Shown in pieces: positions 56,905 through 64,000 of a stretch of DNA of 64,000 bases. The position numbers and the translations under genes were made by a program. Within the stretch, counting starts at the first letter, position 1. Each line of letters opens with the position of its first letter. Source of the DNA: Oceanicoccus sp. KOV_DT_Chl (lineage in GTDB: Bacteria > Pseudomonadota > Gammaproteobacteria > Pseudomonadales > Dasaniaceae); NCBI RefSeq assembly GCF_900120175.1, contig NZ_FQLF01000001.1, positions 372,001 to 436,000 on the forward strand, read 5' to 3'. A model generated the notes under the pieces. The model did no database searches. It was not told the origin of the DNA and saw only the letters and a program-made list of their open reading frames with translations.

Positions 56905-57273
56905 ATGGCGTTACCCGATCTCTCTAAATCTGAATATGAAGTCTTGCGTGTGCTCTGGCGGCAGGGGGATTCCAGTTTTCGGGCGGTGCATGAGCAGCTC
57001 GATAATGGCTGGGCTTATACCACCACCAAGACTGTGATGGATCGAATGGTTAAGAAGGGATTGCTGCAGCGGGAAAAGTCCGATGGCGTGTTCACTTATC
57101 AGGCTCAAATATCAAGGCCGCAAGGTCTCGCTAAAATGGTCCGTTTTTTTGCCAGTAATGTGTTGGAAGTCGATACCAATTCGGTGGTGGCCATGTTTAC
57201 CAATAATCAGGAAATGAGTAAGGCGGAAGTCAAAGAGTTGAAAGATTTGGTTAACACGTTGAATGATGAGTAG
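56905..57273 (+). CDS. BlaI/MecI-family transcription repressor
   Basis: A 122-residue winged-helix repressor: LPDLSKSEYEVLRVLWRQGDSSFRAVHEQL, then TTTKTVMDRMVKKGLLQREKSDGVFTYQA, the classic BlaI/CopY DNA-binding domain, and a C-terminal dimerisation helix set. The ATG at 56905 follows AGGA by 7 bp. In known systems such repressors are inactivated by cleavage triggered by a membrane M56 peptidase; here the next gene is one. It likely represses this pair. Confidence 0.92.
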   Translation: MALPDLSKSEYEVLRVLWRQGDSSFRAVHEQLDNGWAYTTTKTVMDRMVKKGLLQREKSDGVFTYQAQISRPQGLAKMVRFFASNVLEVDTNSVVAMFTNNQEMSKAEVKELKDLVNTLNDE

Positions 57274-57325
57274 CTATATTGTTAATTCTTAAACCCTGTA
57301 AATACCAATAAGCAGGTTTAGCTGT

Positions 57326-58848
57326 ATGTTTGCACCGGTCACCGACTTAATAAGTTTTATTGCGCTATCTGTGTTGTTACAGCAGTCATTGTATGCGGCT
57401 ATCTTATTGTTGCCAGCTTTAGCGCTAGCCTGGTTGTTGCGTCGGTCTTCGCCTTATATCCTGATGGCTATTTGGTTGGTGGTGATGGCGCGGATGATTG
57501 TACCGCCCGGTTATTATTCCCAGCTTAGTTTGCGCTCGGCCCTGGAAGGCTGGCTCTTTGAGCAGTCCATAATGGACTCCCTGCGTACCATCGATAGTTT
57601 TGTGCCTTGGTTTAGTACGCCGTTATTTCAGCAATTCCCTTACCTCACCTGGAATGTATTTGGTTTACTCTGTTGGTTGCTGCCCAGTGTTTGGATGGTG
57701 CGGCGTTTATTGAAACGGCGCGCTGATTATTTTAAGTTAGCCAATGCCTCGCTGGTCGATGTTGGTGCTGGTAGTGATCATGTGTTGGCGCTGGTGGCCA
57801 AGTGGCGTCATATTTTTACGATTCGGCGTAGAGTCAGGTTGGTGATTTCGGCCCAGGCTCAGGGACCTTTTACGGTAGGCAGCTGGCGTCCGAAAGTCGT
57901 GTTGCCTGTTACTCTGGTCGAACAATTATCCGAAGCGGAACTTGAGGCGGTGATTGCACATGAAATGGCGCATGTTAGTCGCTTTGACGATATGTGGCTG
58001 AGTACCGAGCAGTGGTTAAGTTGTATCTTTTTTTTCCATCCCGCCATTTGGTTGTGTCGCAGTGCCATGCATCGGTTTAGGGAAATGATTTGTGATCGTT
58101 TGGTATTGGCGTCCAAAGAAATTCCACCCAGAATTTATGCGCAAAGTTTATTAGCGGTTATCGAGTTGTGTCAGCAGCAATCATCGCGTCCATCAGTCAG
58201 TGGCATGATTGGCACCTATGAAGAATGTCGTCAGCGTATTGAGCGTATGCAACATCACCGACAGGCAAAAGTATTTGTGGATGGTTGGTTGCTGTTTACT
58301 ATTATTGCTTTTTCGCTTTTGGTTATTCTGCCGATGGCGCCAGTGGATAAATTTTCCGAGGCGGATAAAGTTGCCCCCATTACTGGCGTGCCAGCTGGCT
58401 TGCAGGATTACACGGTATCACCTATTACGGGTGGTGTTTTGGGTTCGCGCTTTGGACCCCGCGAGTTTAATAAAACCTTTGATATCATTGGCGGAAGCCA
58501 TCATTTGCATACGGGTGTCGATATTTATGCTGCTAAAGGCACGCCGATTGTTGCTATGCTTGACGGCGAGGTAATAAAAGCAATGCCTGCTTATAGTGAT
58601 GAGATGAGTATGTTTCGTGGGGGCTATGTGATGATTCGCCACGGCGGTATTCAAGGCGAAAGTGTTATTTCTTTGTATTCCCGTTGGCTGGCTTACGTGT
58701 CAAGGCGGGTGATGTGGTTGCCACTGGCAGCGTATTAGCTGAACTGGGCGAGACAGTTATTAGTTCACCCGGCGATCATTTACATTTCGAAGTGCGTCGT
58801 GGTCCGGAATATATCAACCCTGAACAGATAATCGATTTTACTCGTTAA
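57326..58848 (+). CDS. fused M56 (BlaR1-type) and M23 (LytM-type) metallopeptidase (apparent one-base loss)
   Basis: About 507 residues. The N-terminal part has several membrane helices and the cytoplasmic M56 zinc-peptidase motif AHEMAHVSRFDDMW (HExxH) as in BlaR1/MecR1. A further helix (WLLFTIIAFSLLVILPMA) leads to a periplasmic M23 domain: GSRFGPR, HLHTGVDIYAAKGTPI (HxxxD) and, after a one-base loss at 58684-58685 is healed, GDHLHFEVRRGP (HxH). A penicillin-binding sensor domain as in BlaR1 is absent; the murein-peptidase domain stands in its place. It may sense or cut peptidoglycan and inactivate the BlaI-type repressor. Confidence 0.88.
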
Positions 58849-58860
58849 TACTGCGGCCCA

Positions 58861-59616
58861 TCATTTAGGTTGCGCATCAAACGCCTGGCCATTCACGTTT
58901 TTACTCGCTGCGCCCATTAGATATAAATACAGTGGCATAATTTCAGCGGGCAGCGGATTATTATCTGGCTGCTCGGCCGGGTAGGCGGTGCGGCGCATAT
59001 TGGTATTGGTGGCGCCAGGGTTAAGTGAGTTGCAGCGGATGTTGCTGGTATTCCCTAATTCATCGGCTAAGGTTTGCATCAAGCCTTCAGTAGCAAATTT
59101 TGATACTGCGTAGGCACCCCAATAGGCGCGACCACGGCGACCTACACTGGACGAGGTGAAAATAATAGAGGCATCTGCGGATTTTTCCATTAACGGTAGC
59201 AGTGCCTGCGTCAGCATAAATTCAGCATTGATGTTTATCTGCATCACTTCCAACCATTCGTCGCTGTTGGTCTGGGCAATACTTTTACGATCACCGAGGA
59301 TGCTGGCATTGTGTAGTAGCCCGTCGAGTTGGCCAAACTCAGTCTCTAGCGTATCCGCCAAATCGCGGTAGTCTTTCATTACGGCGCCGCCTAAATGAAT
59401 CGGGTAAATAGCCGCTTGCGGATAGCCTGCATTTTCTATCTCGTCGTAGACGGCTTCCAGTTTTTCGATAGTTTTACCCACCAAAACGACGGTAGCGCCA
59501 TGGGCGGCGTAGGTAATCGCGGCAGTGCGGCCAATACCATCACCGGCGCCGGTGACTAAAATAGTTTTATTGACGAGCAGTTGGGCTGGCGCTTGGTAGG
59601 TATGGGGTGAAGACAT
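58861..59616 (-). CDS. yciK: YciK-type short-chain dehydrogenase/reductase
   Basis: A 251-residue SDR: TGAGDGIGR (cofactor loop), LHNASILGDRK (NNAG-type) and the catalytic YAVSK after TSSSVGRRGRAYW. It matches the YciK group, whose substrate is unknown. The order yciK-mupP-ubiG-mtaD near gyrA is the one known from Pseudomonas. Its stop lies 12 bp from the end of the converging peptidase gene. Confidence 0.88.
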   Translation of the reverse strand: MSSPHTYQAPAQLLVNKTILVTGAGDGIGRTAAITYAAHGATVVLVGKTIEKLEAVYDEIENAGYPQAAIYPIHLGGAVMKDYRDLADTLETEFGQLDGLLHNASILGDRKSIAQTNSDEWLEVMQININAEFMLTQALLPLMEKSADASIIFTSSSVGRRGRAYWGAYAVSKFATEGLMQTLADELGNTSNIRCNSLNPGATNTNMRRTAYPAEQPDNNPLPAEIMPLYLYLMGAASKNVNGQAFDAQPK

Positions 59617-59632
59617 GATGTGTTCTCGAAAA

Positions 59633-60304
59633 TTAATACTTAAAATGGCGATTTAATACCGCCATGATTTCATTGGCGTGATCGACATAAAAGTCGGCCT
59701 GCCAACTATCGGCAGGGTCGTGTGCTTCGATGTAGCCATAGTTGACCGCGAGCGTTTTCATTGCGGCATTTTTGCCTGCTTCTATATCTCTGCGGTGGTC
59801 ACCTAAATACAGTGTGCGGGTAGGCGCACATTGAATTTGTTGGCAGGCTAGTAGCATGGGCTCCGGGTCGGGCTTAGTGCGGCTGACATCATCGGGGCAA
59901 ACCAGAGATGCACAACGCTCGTTTAATTTCAGTGCTGCTAAAATGGGTTCGGCATAGCGGCGTGGTTTATTGGTGACAATACCCCAGGGGAGTTTTTGTT
60001 GTTCCAGATGATCTAACAGTTCTTTCATGCCAGGGAATAAACAAGTATCCACAGCCAGATGTTGTTCATACAGATCAAGTAACTCTTGCCTGCGTGCTTC
60101 AAAATGGTGATCACCTTCTTTAAGTTTTAACGCCAGCGTGACTAGGGCGCGAGCGCCATGAGAAACCGTTGCACGAATATCTGCATAAGCGAGGGGTGGT
60201 TGATCGTGGCGCTGCCGGAGTTGGTTAACTGCTACCGCAAAATCCGGTGCGGTATCAATCAAAGTGCCGTCGAGATCGAACAGAACTGCTTCCAGTGGAA
60301 TCAT
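59633..60304 (-). CDS. mupP: MupP-type HAD phosphatase (N-acetylmuramate 6-phosphate phosphatase)
   Basis: A 223-residue HAD-family phosphatase with [15 protein letters not shown] (nucleophile Asp), TNKPRRY, and [10 protein letters not shown] (motif IV). Sequence alone suggests phosphoglycolate phosphatase; the position between yciK and ubiG is that of Pseudomonas MupP, which acts in the anabolic recycling of cell-wall sugars. The ATG overlaps the ubiG stop (ATGA), so translation is coupled. Choice of MupP over Gph rests on context. Confidence 0.8.
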   Translation of the reverse strand: MIPLEAVLFDLDGTLIDTAPDFAVAVNQLRQRHDQPPLAYADIRATVSHGARALVTLALKLKEGDHHFEARRQELLDLYEQHLAVDTCLFPGMKELLDHLEQQKLPWGIVTNKPRRYAEPILAALKLNERCASLVCPDDVSRTKPDPEPMLLACQQIQCAPTRTLYLGDHRRDIEAGKNAAMKTLAVNYGYIEAHDPADSWQADFYVDHANEIMAVLNRHFKY

Positions 60305-61013
60305 ATTAAAGCCGGTCGCTGGGCGTGAACCAGGTAATTCACATCGACATCATTGTCATTCAGTTTGTAGTGTTTTGTCAGTGGGTTGTACGTCATACCC
60401 GTCATATGTTGCAGTTGCAGGCCGGTAGCGCGCAACCAGTGTGCTAGTTCGGAAGGCTTAATAAATTTATCGTAATCGTGAGTGCCTTTGGGGAGTAGCT
60501 TTAATACATATTCAGCGCCAACAATGCTCAGTAAATACGATTTGGGGTTACGGTTAATAGTGGAGAAATACAGGTGGCCGCCGGGTTTGACAAGCTCGGC
60601 ACAAGCTTGAATAACGGAGCCTGGATCGGGTACGTGTTCTAGCATTTCCAGACAAGTGACAATGTCGTACTGTCCGGCTTCTTTGCAGGCTAGCTCTTCT
60701 GCGGTGCACTGCCGGTAATTGACCGATACACCTGACTCAAGCTGATGTAGCTTAGCCACCGATAGCGGTGCTTCCCCATATCGATACCACTAACGATAGC
60801 GCCACGTTGCGCCATGGCCTCGGATAAAATACCGCCGCCGCAGCCTACGTCCAGTAATTTACTACCGGCGACAGGTGAGTGCAGGTCAATAAAATTGGCC
60901 CGCAAGGGGTTGATATCATGTAGCGGTTTAAACTCGCTATTTAGATCCCACCAGCGGCTGGCAAGTGCTTCAAATTTGGCTATTTCAGCTTGATCGACAT
61001 TGGCTGCGGTCAC
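60301..61013 (-). CDS. ubiG: UbiG, O-methyltransferase of ubiquinone synthesis (apparent one-base loss)
   Basis: About 237 residues. The SAM-binding motif is [20 protein letters not shown], followed by a post-motif acidic residue (SGIDMG). One G of five is missing (plus-strand C run 60774-60777); healed it reads [19 protein letters not shown], and the rest is normal ([30 protein letters not shown]). UbiG makes two methylations in ubiquinone synthesis. A live gene is expected, because ubiquinone is needed for respiration. Confidence 0.93.
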
Positions 61014-61040
61014 AGTATTTTCCCGTTTATTGGCTTGAGG

Positions 61041-62390
61041 TCAGTGTTTGGGGCTAGTGATTTTATCACGCCATTGTTGCGCTTTAGCTTTTATTTCCCG
61101 GATATCAAGATGTGCCAACTGGCGATCGGCCATCACCTGCTGGCCATTAATCCAGCTATGGGTGACATGCTGCGCGCAGGCGGTATAGACCAATTGTGAT
61201 ACGGGTTGATATATCGGTTGTTGCTCCAGTTGGCTGAAGTCGATGGCGATAATGTCGGCTTGCTTACCTACTTCCAGTGAGCCGAGTTTGTGTTCCAGTG
61301 ACATTGCCTTGGCGCCATTCAGTGTTGCTGCTTCCAATGCTTGCCAATCACCCAGGGCGGAGGCATCACCAGTGGCGACTTTGGCGAGTAGTGCTGCGGT
61401 TTGTAACTCGGCAAACATATCCAGGCTGTTATTGCTGGCAGCGCCATCGGTTCCAAGGGCGACATTAATGCCTTCAGCTTGCAAGGTTTGCACGGGACAA
61501 AAGCCGCTGGCCAGTTTCATATTGGATTGCGGGCAGTGGATAACATGGGCGCCGCTTTGTTTGACCAGCTCGATATCGTCGGCATTGAGTGCGGTCATAT
61601 GGACTAATTGCGTTTTCGGGCTAAGCACCCCCAACGCATTGAGTCGCGCCAGTGGTCGTTGGCCCAGTTGTGCAACTTCATCATCCACTTCTTTTTGCGT
61701 CTCATGGACGTGGATATGAATATTGATATCCAGTTCCGCTGCCAGCATCGCTACTTTTTGTAAAGCTTCATCGCTTACGGTGTAGGGGGCGTGGGGGCCA
61801 AAGACTACGTTGACCAGATCGCTGTGCTTAAAGTCATCCCTTACTGCCAGACCTTTGCGAATGTAATCGTCCGGGTCCTGTCCCCAAATAGTAGGGAAGT
61901 TGAATACCGGGAAGGTGATTTGCGCGCGCATACCGGCATCACTGGCTACTTTGGCGACCACATTGGGAAAGAAATACATATCGCTAAATGTGGTGGTACC
62001 CGAGCGTAACATTTCCGCTACCGCCAGTTGGGTGCCGTCGCGAACAAATTCCTCATCCACCCACTGACCTTCAGCAGGCCAGATATGTTGTTCTAACCAT
62101 TGTTGCAAAGGGGTGTCGTCAGCCATGCCGCGAAATAGGCTCATGGCGGCGTGACCATGGGCATTGATTAGGCCGGGGCAAAGCACATGTTGGGGCAAAT
62201 CAATACCGTATTGCGCATCAAATCGTTGCAGCGCTTGCTCGGTCGGCAAGATGGCGACAATCTCTCCATTGTGAATAGCAATAGAGTGATTTTTGAGTAC
62301 GGTTTGTGCTGGTCGAATTGGAATTATCCAGCCGGCGCTGATTAAAGTATCAATGGTTGCTGGCAATGTGTTGCTTGCTGAATCAGTCAT
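61041..62390 (-). CDS. mtaD: TRZ/ATZ-family amidohydrolase, 5'-methylthioadenosine/S-adenosylhomocysteine deaminase-type
   Basis: A 449-residue metal-dependent hydrolase: GLINAHGHAAMS (HxH), FGPHAPYT, IHIHVHETQKE, and GTDGAASNNSLDM with metal-binding Asp. The same gene next to ubiG in Pseudomonas encodes a methylthioadenosine deaminase, part of the methionine salvage route. The name is based on that location; guanine or other deaminase activities are possible. It is divergent from gyrA. Confidence 0.85.
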   Translation of the reverse strand: MTDSASNTLPATIDTLISAGWIIPIRPAQTVLKNHSIAIHNGEIVAILPTEQALQRFDAQYGIDLPQHVLCPGLINAHGHAAMSLFRGMADDTPLQQWLEQHIWPAEGQWVDEEFVRDGTQLAVAEMLRSGTTTFSDMYFFPNVVAKVASDAGMRAQITFPVFNFPTIWGQDPDDYIRKGLAVRDDFKHSDLVNVVFGPHAPYTVSDEALQKVAMLAAELDINIHIHVHETQKEVDDEVAQLGQRPLARLNALGVLSPKTQLVHMTALNADDIELVKQSGAHVIHCPQSNMKLASGFCPVQTLQAEGINVALGTDGAASNNSLDMFAELQTAALLAKVATGDASALGDWQALEAATLNGAKAMSLEHKLGSLEVGKQADIIAIDFSQLEQQPIYQPVSQLVYTACAQHVTHSWINGQQVMADRQLAHLDIREIKAKAQQWRDKITSPKH

Positions 62391-62730
62391 AAGGTGGTTT
62401 TTTATCGCTGTTTTTTCAGTGCCCGCGAGTATAACGGGATTTTGTCAGAAATGCTTTTAAATAGCCGCTGAAAAAAGCGCGAAAAGGCGCTTTTTATCGG
62501 CTTTACAGCTGTCGGTATCACATTGATTTATGGTATGATTTTGCGCTTATAACGGCTGCTTGTTGGCGGTTTTTTGAGCGTTATAAATGGCTACAAAAAT
62601 CATCTGGGTTGAGATGGCTGGCGGGGCTTTTTGGAACGGATAAAACACCTTGTTTTGCCGTGGTAGATTGGGCGCTTAAGCCGATAATATAAGTAATACA
62701 AAGCTAAAATAATCAGGAATTGCATTTCAT
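62391..62730. other. gyrA leader and divergent promoter region
   Basis: Between mtaD (minus) and gyrA (plus). It has a hairpin with AAAAAGCGC (62472-62480) and GCGCTTTTT (62487-62495), and a second inverted repeat TTATAACG (62547-62554)/CGTTATAA (62579-62586). TATGAT at 62534-62539 may be a -10, but I see no good -35. The repeats flank the most likely gyrA start region. Supercoiling-sensitive control is known for gyrA in other bacteria; the sites here are not assigned. Confidence 0.45.
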
Positions 62731-64000
62731 ATGGCTGAATCAAGCAACATCGCAAGTAACGAAATCCTGCCGGTAAATATCGAAGACGAACTGAAAAAAT
62801 CCTACCTTGATTACTCCATGAGTGTCATCGTCGGGCGTGCTTTGCCAGATGTTCGGGATGGATTAAAGCCAGTTCACCGTCGAGTGTTATTTGCCATGAG
62901 CGAATTAAACAACGACTGGAACAAAGGCTATAAAAAATCTGCCCGTGTGGTGGGTGATGTTATCGGTAAATACCATCCGCACGGTGATTCGGCGGTATAT
63001 GAAACTATCGTACGGATGGCGCAGCCATTTTCACTGCGTTATATGCTGGTTGATGGTCAGGGTAACTTCGGTTCCATCGATGGCGACTCTGCCGCGGCGA
63101 TGCGTTACACCGAAATCCGGATGCGTAAAATTGCCCACGAAATTCTTGCGGATTTGGATAAAGAAACTGTCGACTGGGTGCCTAACTATGACGGTACCGA
63201 GCAAATTCCAGCCGTTATGCCGACTAAAGTCCCCAACCTGTTAATCAATGGTTCCTCGGGTATAGCGGTGGGGATGGCGACCAATATTCCGCCGCACAAT
63301 TTGAATGAAGTGGTAACCGCCTGTTTGGCTTTGATTGATAACCCCGATACCACTATCGAAGAGTTAATGTCTTATATTCCTGGTCCTGATTTCCCTACAG
63401 CGGCAATCATTAATGGTCGTGCTGGGATTCTGCAGGCTTATCGCACTGGTAAAGGTCGTATTTATATCCGCGCCCGTGCCGAAGTCATCAGCAATGAAAA
63501 AACCAATAAAGACACTATTATCATTCACGAGTTACCGTATCAGGTAAACAAAGCGCGCTTGATTGAAAAAATCGCTGATTTGGTAAAAGAGAAAAAGATC
63601 GAAGGTATTTCAGAACTGCGTGACGAGTCTGATAAAGACGGTATGCGCGTCGTGATTGAAATGAAACGCGGTGAAATGGGTGATGTCTGCCTGAATAACC
63701 TTTACGCGCAAACCCAGTTAGAAAATGTATTCGGTATTAATATTGTGGCGCTGGTTGACGGCCAACCAAAATTATTAAATCTGAAACAATTATTAGAATA
63801 TTTCATCCTGCACCGTCGCGAAGTGGTCACGCGACGTACCGTGTACTTGTTAAGAAAAGCCCGCGAACGCGGTCATATTCTGGAAGGTCTTGCAGTTGCG
63901 ATTTCCAATATCGATGAAATGATCGAGCTGATCAAAGCCTCTGACACTACAGCTGAGGCGAAAGATAAATTATCTGCCAGAGCATGGGCCCCTGGCGAAG
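62731..64000 (+). CDS. gyrA: DNA gyrase subunit A (partial, cut at window end)
   Basis: About 423 codons, open at the right edge. The N-terminal half includes [34 protein letters not shown], the quinolone-resistance region with [17 protein letters not shown] and the catalytic Tyr in [10 protein letters not shown]. The position equal to E. coli Ser83 is Ser and Asp87 is Glu, a natural variant. The ATG at 62731 is preceded by CAGGAATTGCATTTCAT. The C-terminal beta-pinwheel is outside the window. No frame change is seen in the part present. Confidence 0.97.
   Translation, partial: MAESSNIASNEILPVNIEDELKKSYLDYSMSVIVGRALPDVRDGLKPVHRRVLFAMSELNNDWNKGYKKSARVVGDVIGKYHPHGDSAVYETIVRMAQPFSLRYMLVDGQGNFGSIDGDSAAAMRYTEIRMRKIAHEILADLDKETVDWVPNYDGTEQIPAVMPTKVPNLLINGSSGIAVGMATNIPPHNLNEVVTACLALIDNPDTTIEELMSYIPGPDFPTAAIINGRAGILQAYRTGKGRIYIRARAEVISNEKTNKDTIIIHELPYQVNKARLIEKIADLVKEKKIEGISELRDESDKDGMRVVIEMKRGEMGDVCLNNLYAQTQLENVFGINIVALVDGQPKLLNLKQLLEYFILHRREVVTRRTVYLLRKARERGHILEGLAVAISNIDEMIELIKASDTTAEAKDKLSARAWAPGE

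Noticed and set aside
62840-63030. Quinolone-resistance mutation in gyrA
   Set aside because: Ser is kept at the position of E. coli Ser83, and Glu at the Asp87 position is a plausible natural residue, so resistance is not supported.
1-64000. CRISPR arrays, prophage, transposase or integrase genes, rRNA operons
   Set aside because: No regular spaced repeats, no phage or transposase ORFs and no rRNA sequence were seen on reading both strands.

Overview
The window looks like chromosomal DNA of a marine-type gammaproteobacterium, close to the Pseudomonadales/Cellvibrionales (an inference from gene order, not a database match). The core blocks are rlmN-pilW-rodZ-ispG-hisS-yfgM-bamB-der and yciK-mupP-ubiG-mtaD beside gyrA, both as in Pseudomonas. 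Base composition is moderate. The accessory genes suggest an aerobic degrader of lipid- or sterol-like compounds.

Layout. 1-4.8 kb: transporter fragment, small membrane protein, VOC protein, cytochrome c, CPBP protease and a fused RimB/RimK-type protein. 5-13.1 kb: an Fe-S assembly operon, iscR-iscS-sufB-sufC-sufD-sufS-sufA-sufT-sufE, behind two abutting IscR boxes. 13.3-23 kb: ndk and the core block, ending in a truncated haemoglobin. 23.4-30.1 kb: a CoA-thioester cluster (tandem DUF35 protein, two thiolase-fold proteins without the usual nucleophilic Cys, acyl-CoA synthetase, two crotonases). 30.4-37.3 kb: membrane-anchored AraC-type regulator, DUF1214 protein, TonB-dependent receptor, DUF3604 protein. 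37.8-43 kb: SnoaL-like, peroxiredoxin and thioesterase genes, interrupted by a diguanylate cyclase/solute-binding-protein pair and flanked by decayed gene copies. 43.5-46.2 kb: MddA-like methyltransferase and a secreted beta-propeller. 46.2-53.7 kb (minus strand): GMC oxidoreductase, aldehyde dehydrogenase, acyl-CoA ligase and two acyl-CoA dehydrogenases, a logical alcohol-to-enoyl-CoA route. 53.8-58.8 kb: DUF4345 protein, EamA transporter, second GGDEF protein, and a BlaI-type repressor with a fused M56-M23 peptidase. 58.9-64 kb: yciK, mupP, ubiG, mtaD (minus) and divergent gyrA, cut by the window end.

The two catabolic clusters could work together: the minus-strand genes would oxidise an alcohol to an enoyl-CoA, and the plus-strand genes could hydrate it and cleave it by thiolysis or retro-aldol chemistry. 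The receptor would bring the substrate in. This is inference.

A caution for every reader: at least fifteen genes, many of them essential, carry apparent frameshifts. Almost all are explained by loss of one base, often in a short homopolymer. I read them as consensus errors in the assembly, not as pseudogenes, and list each such gene as one CDS.
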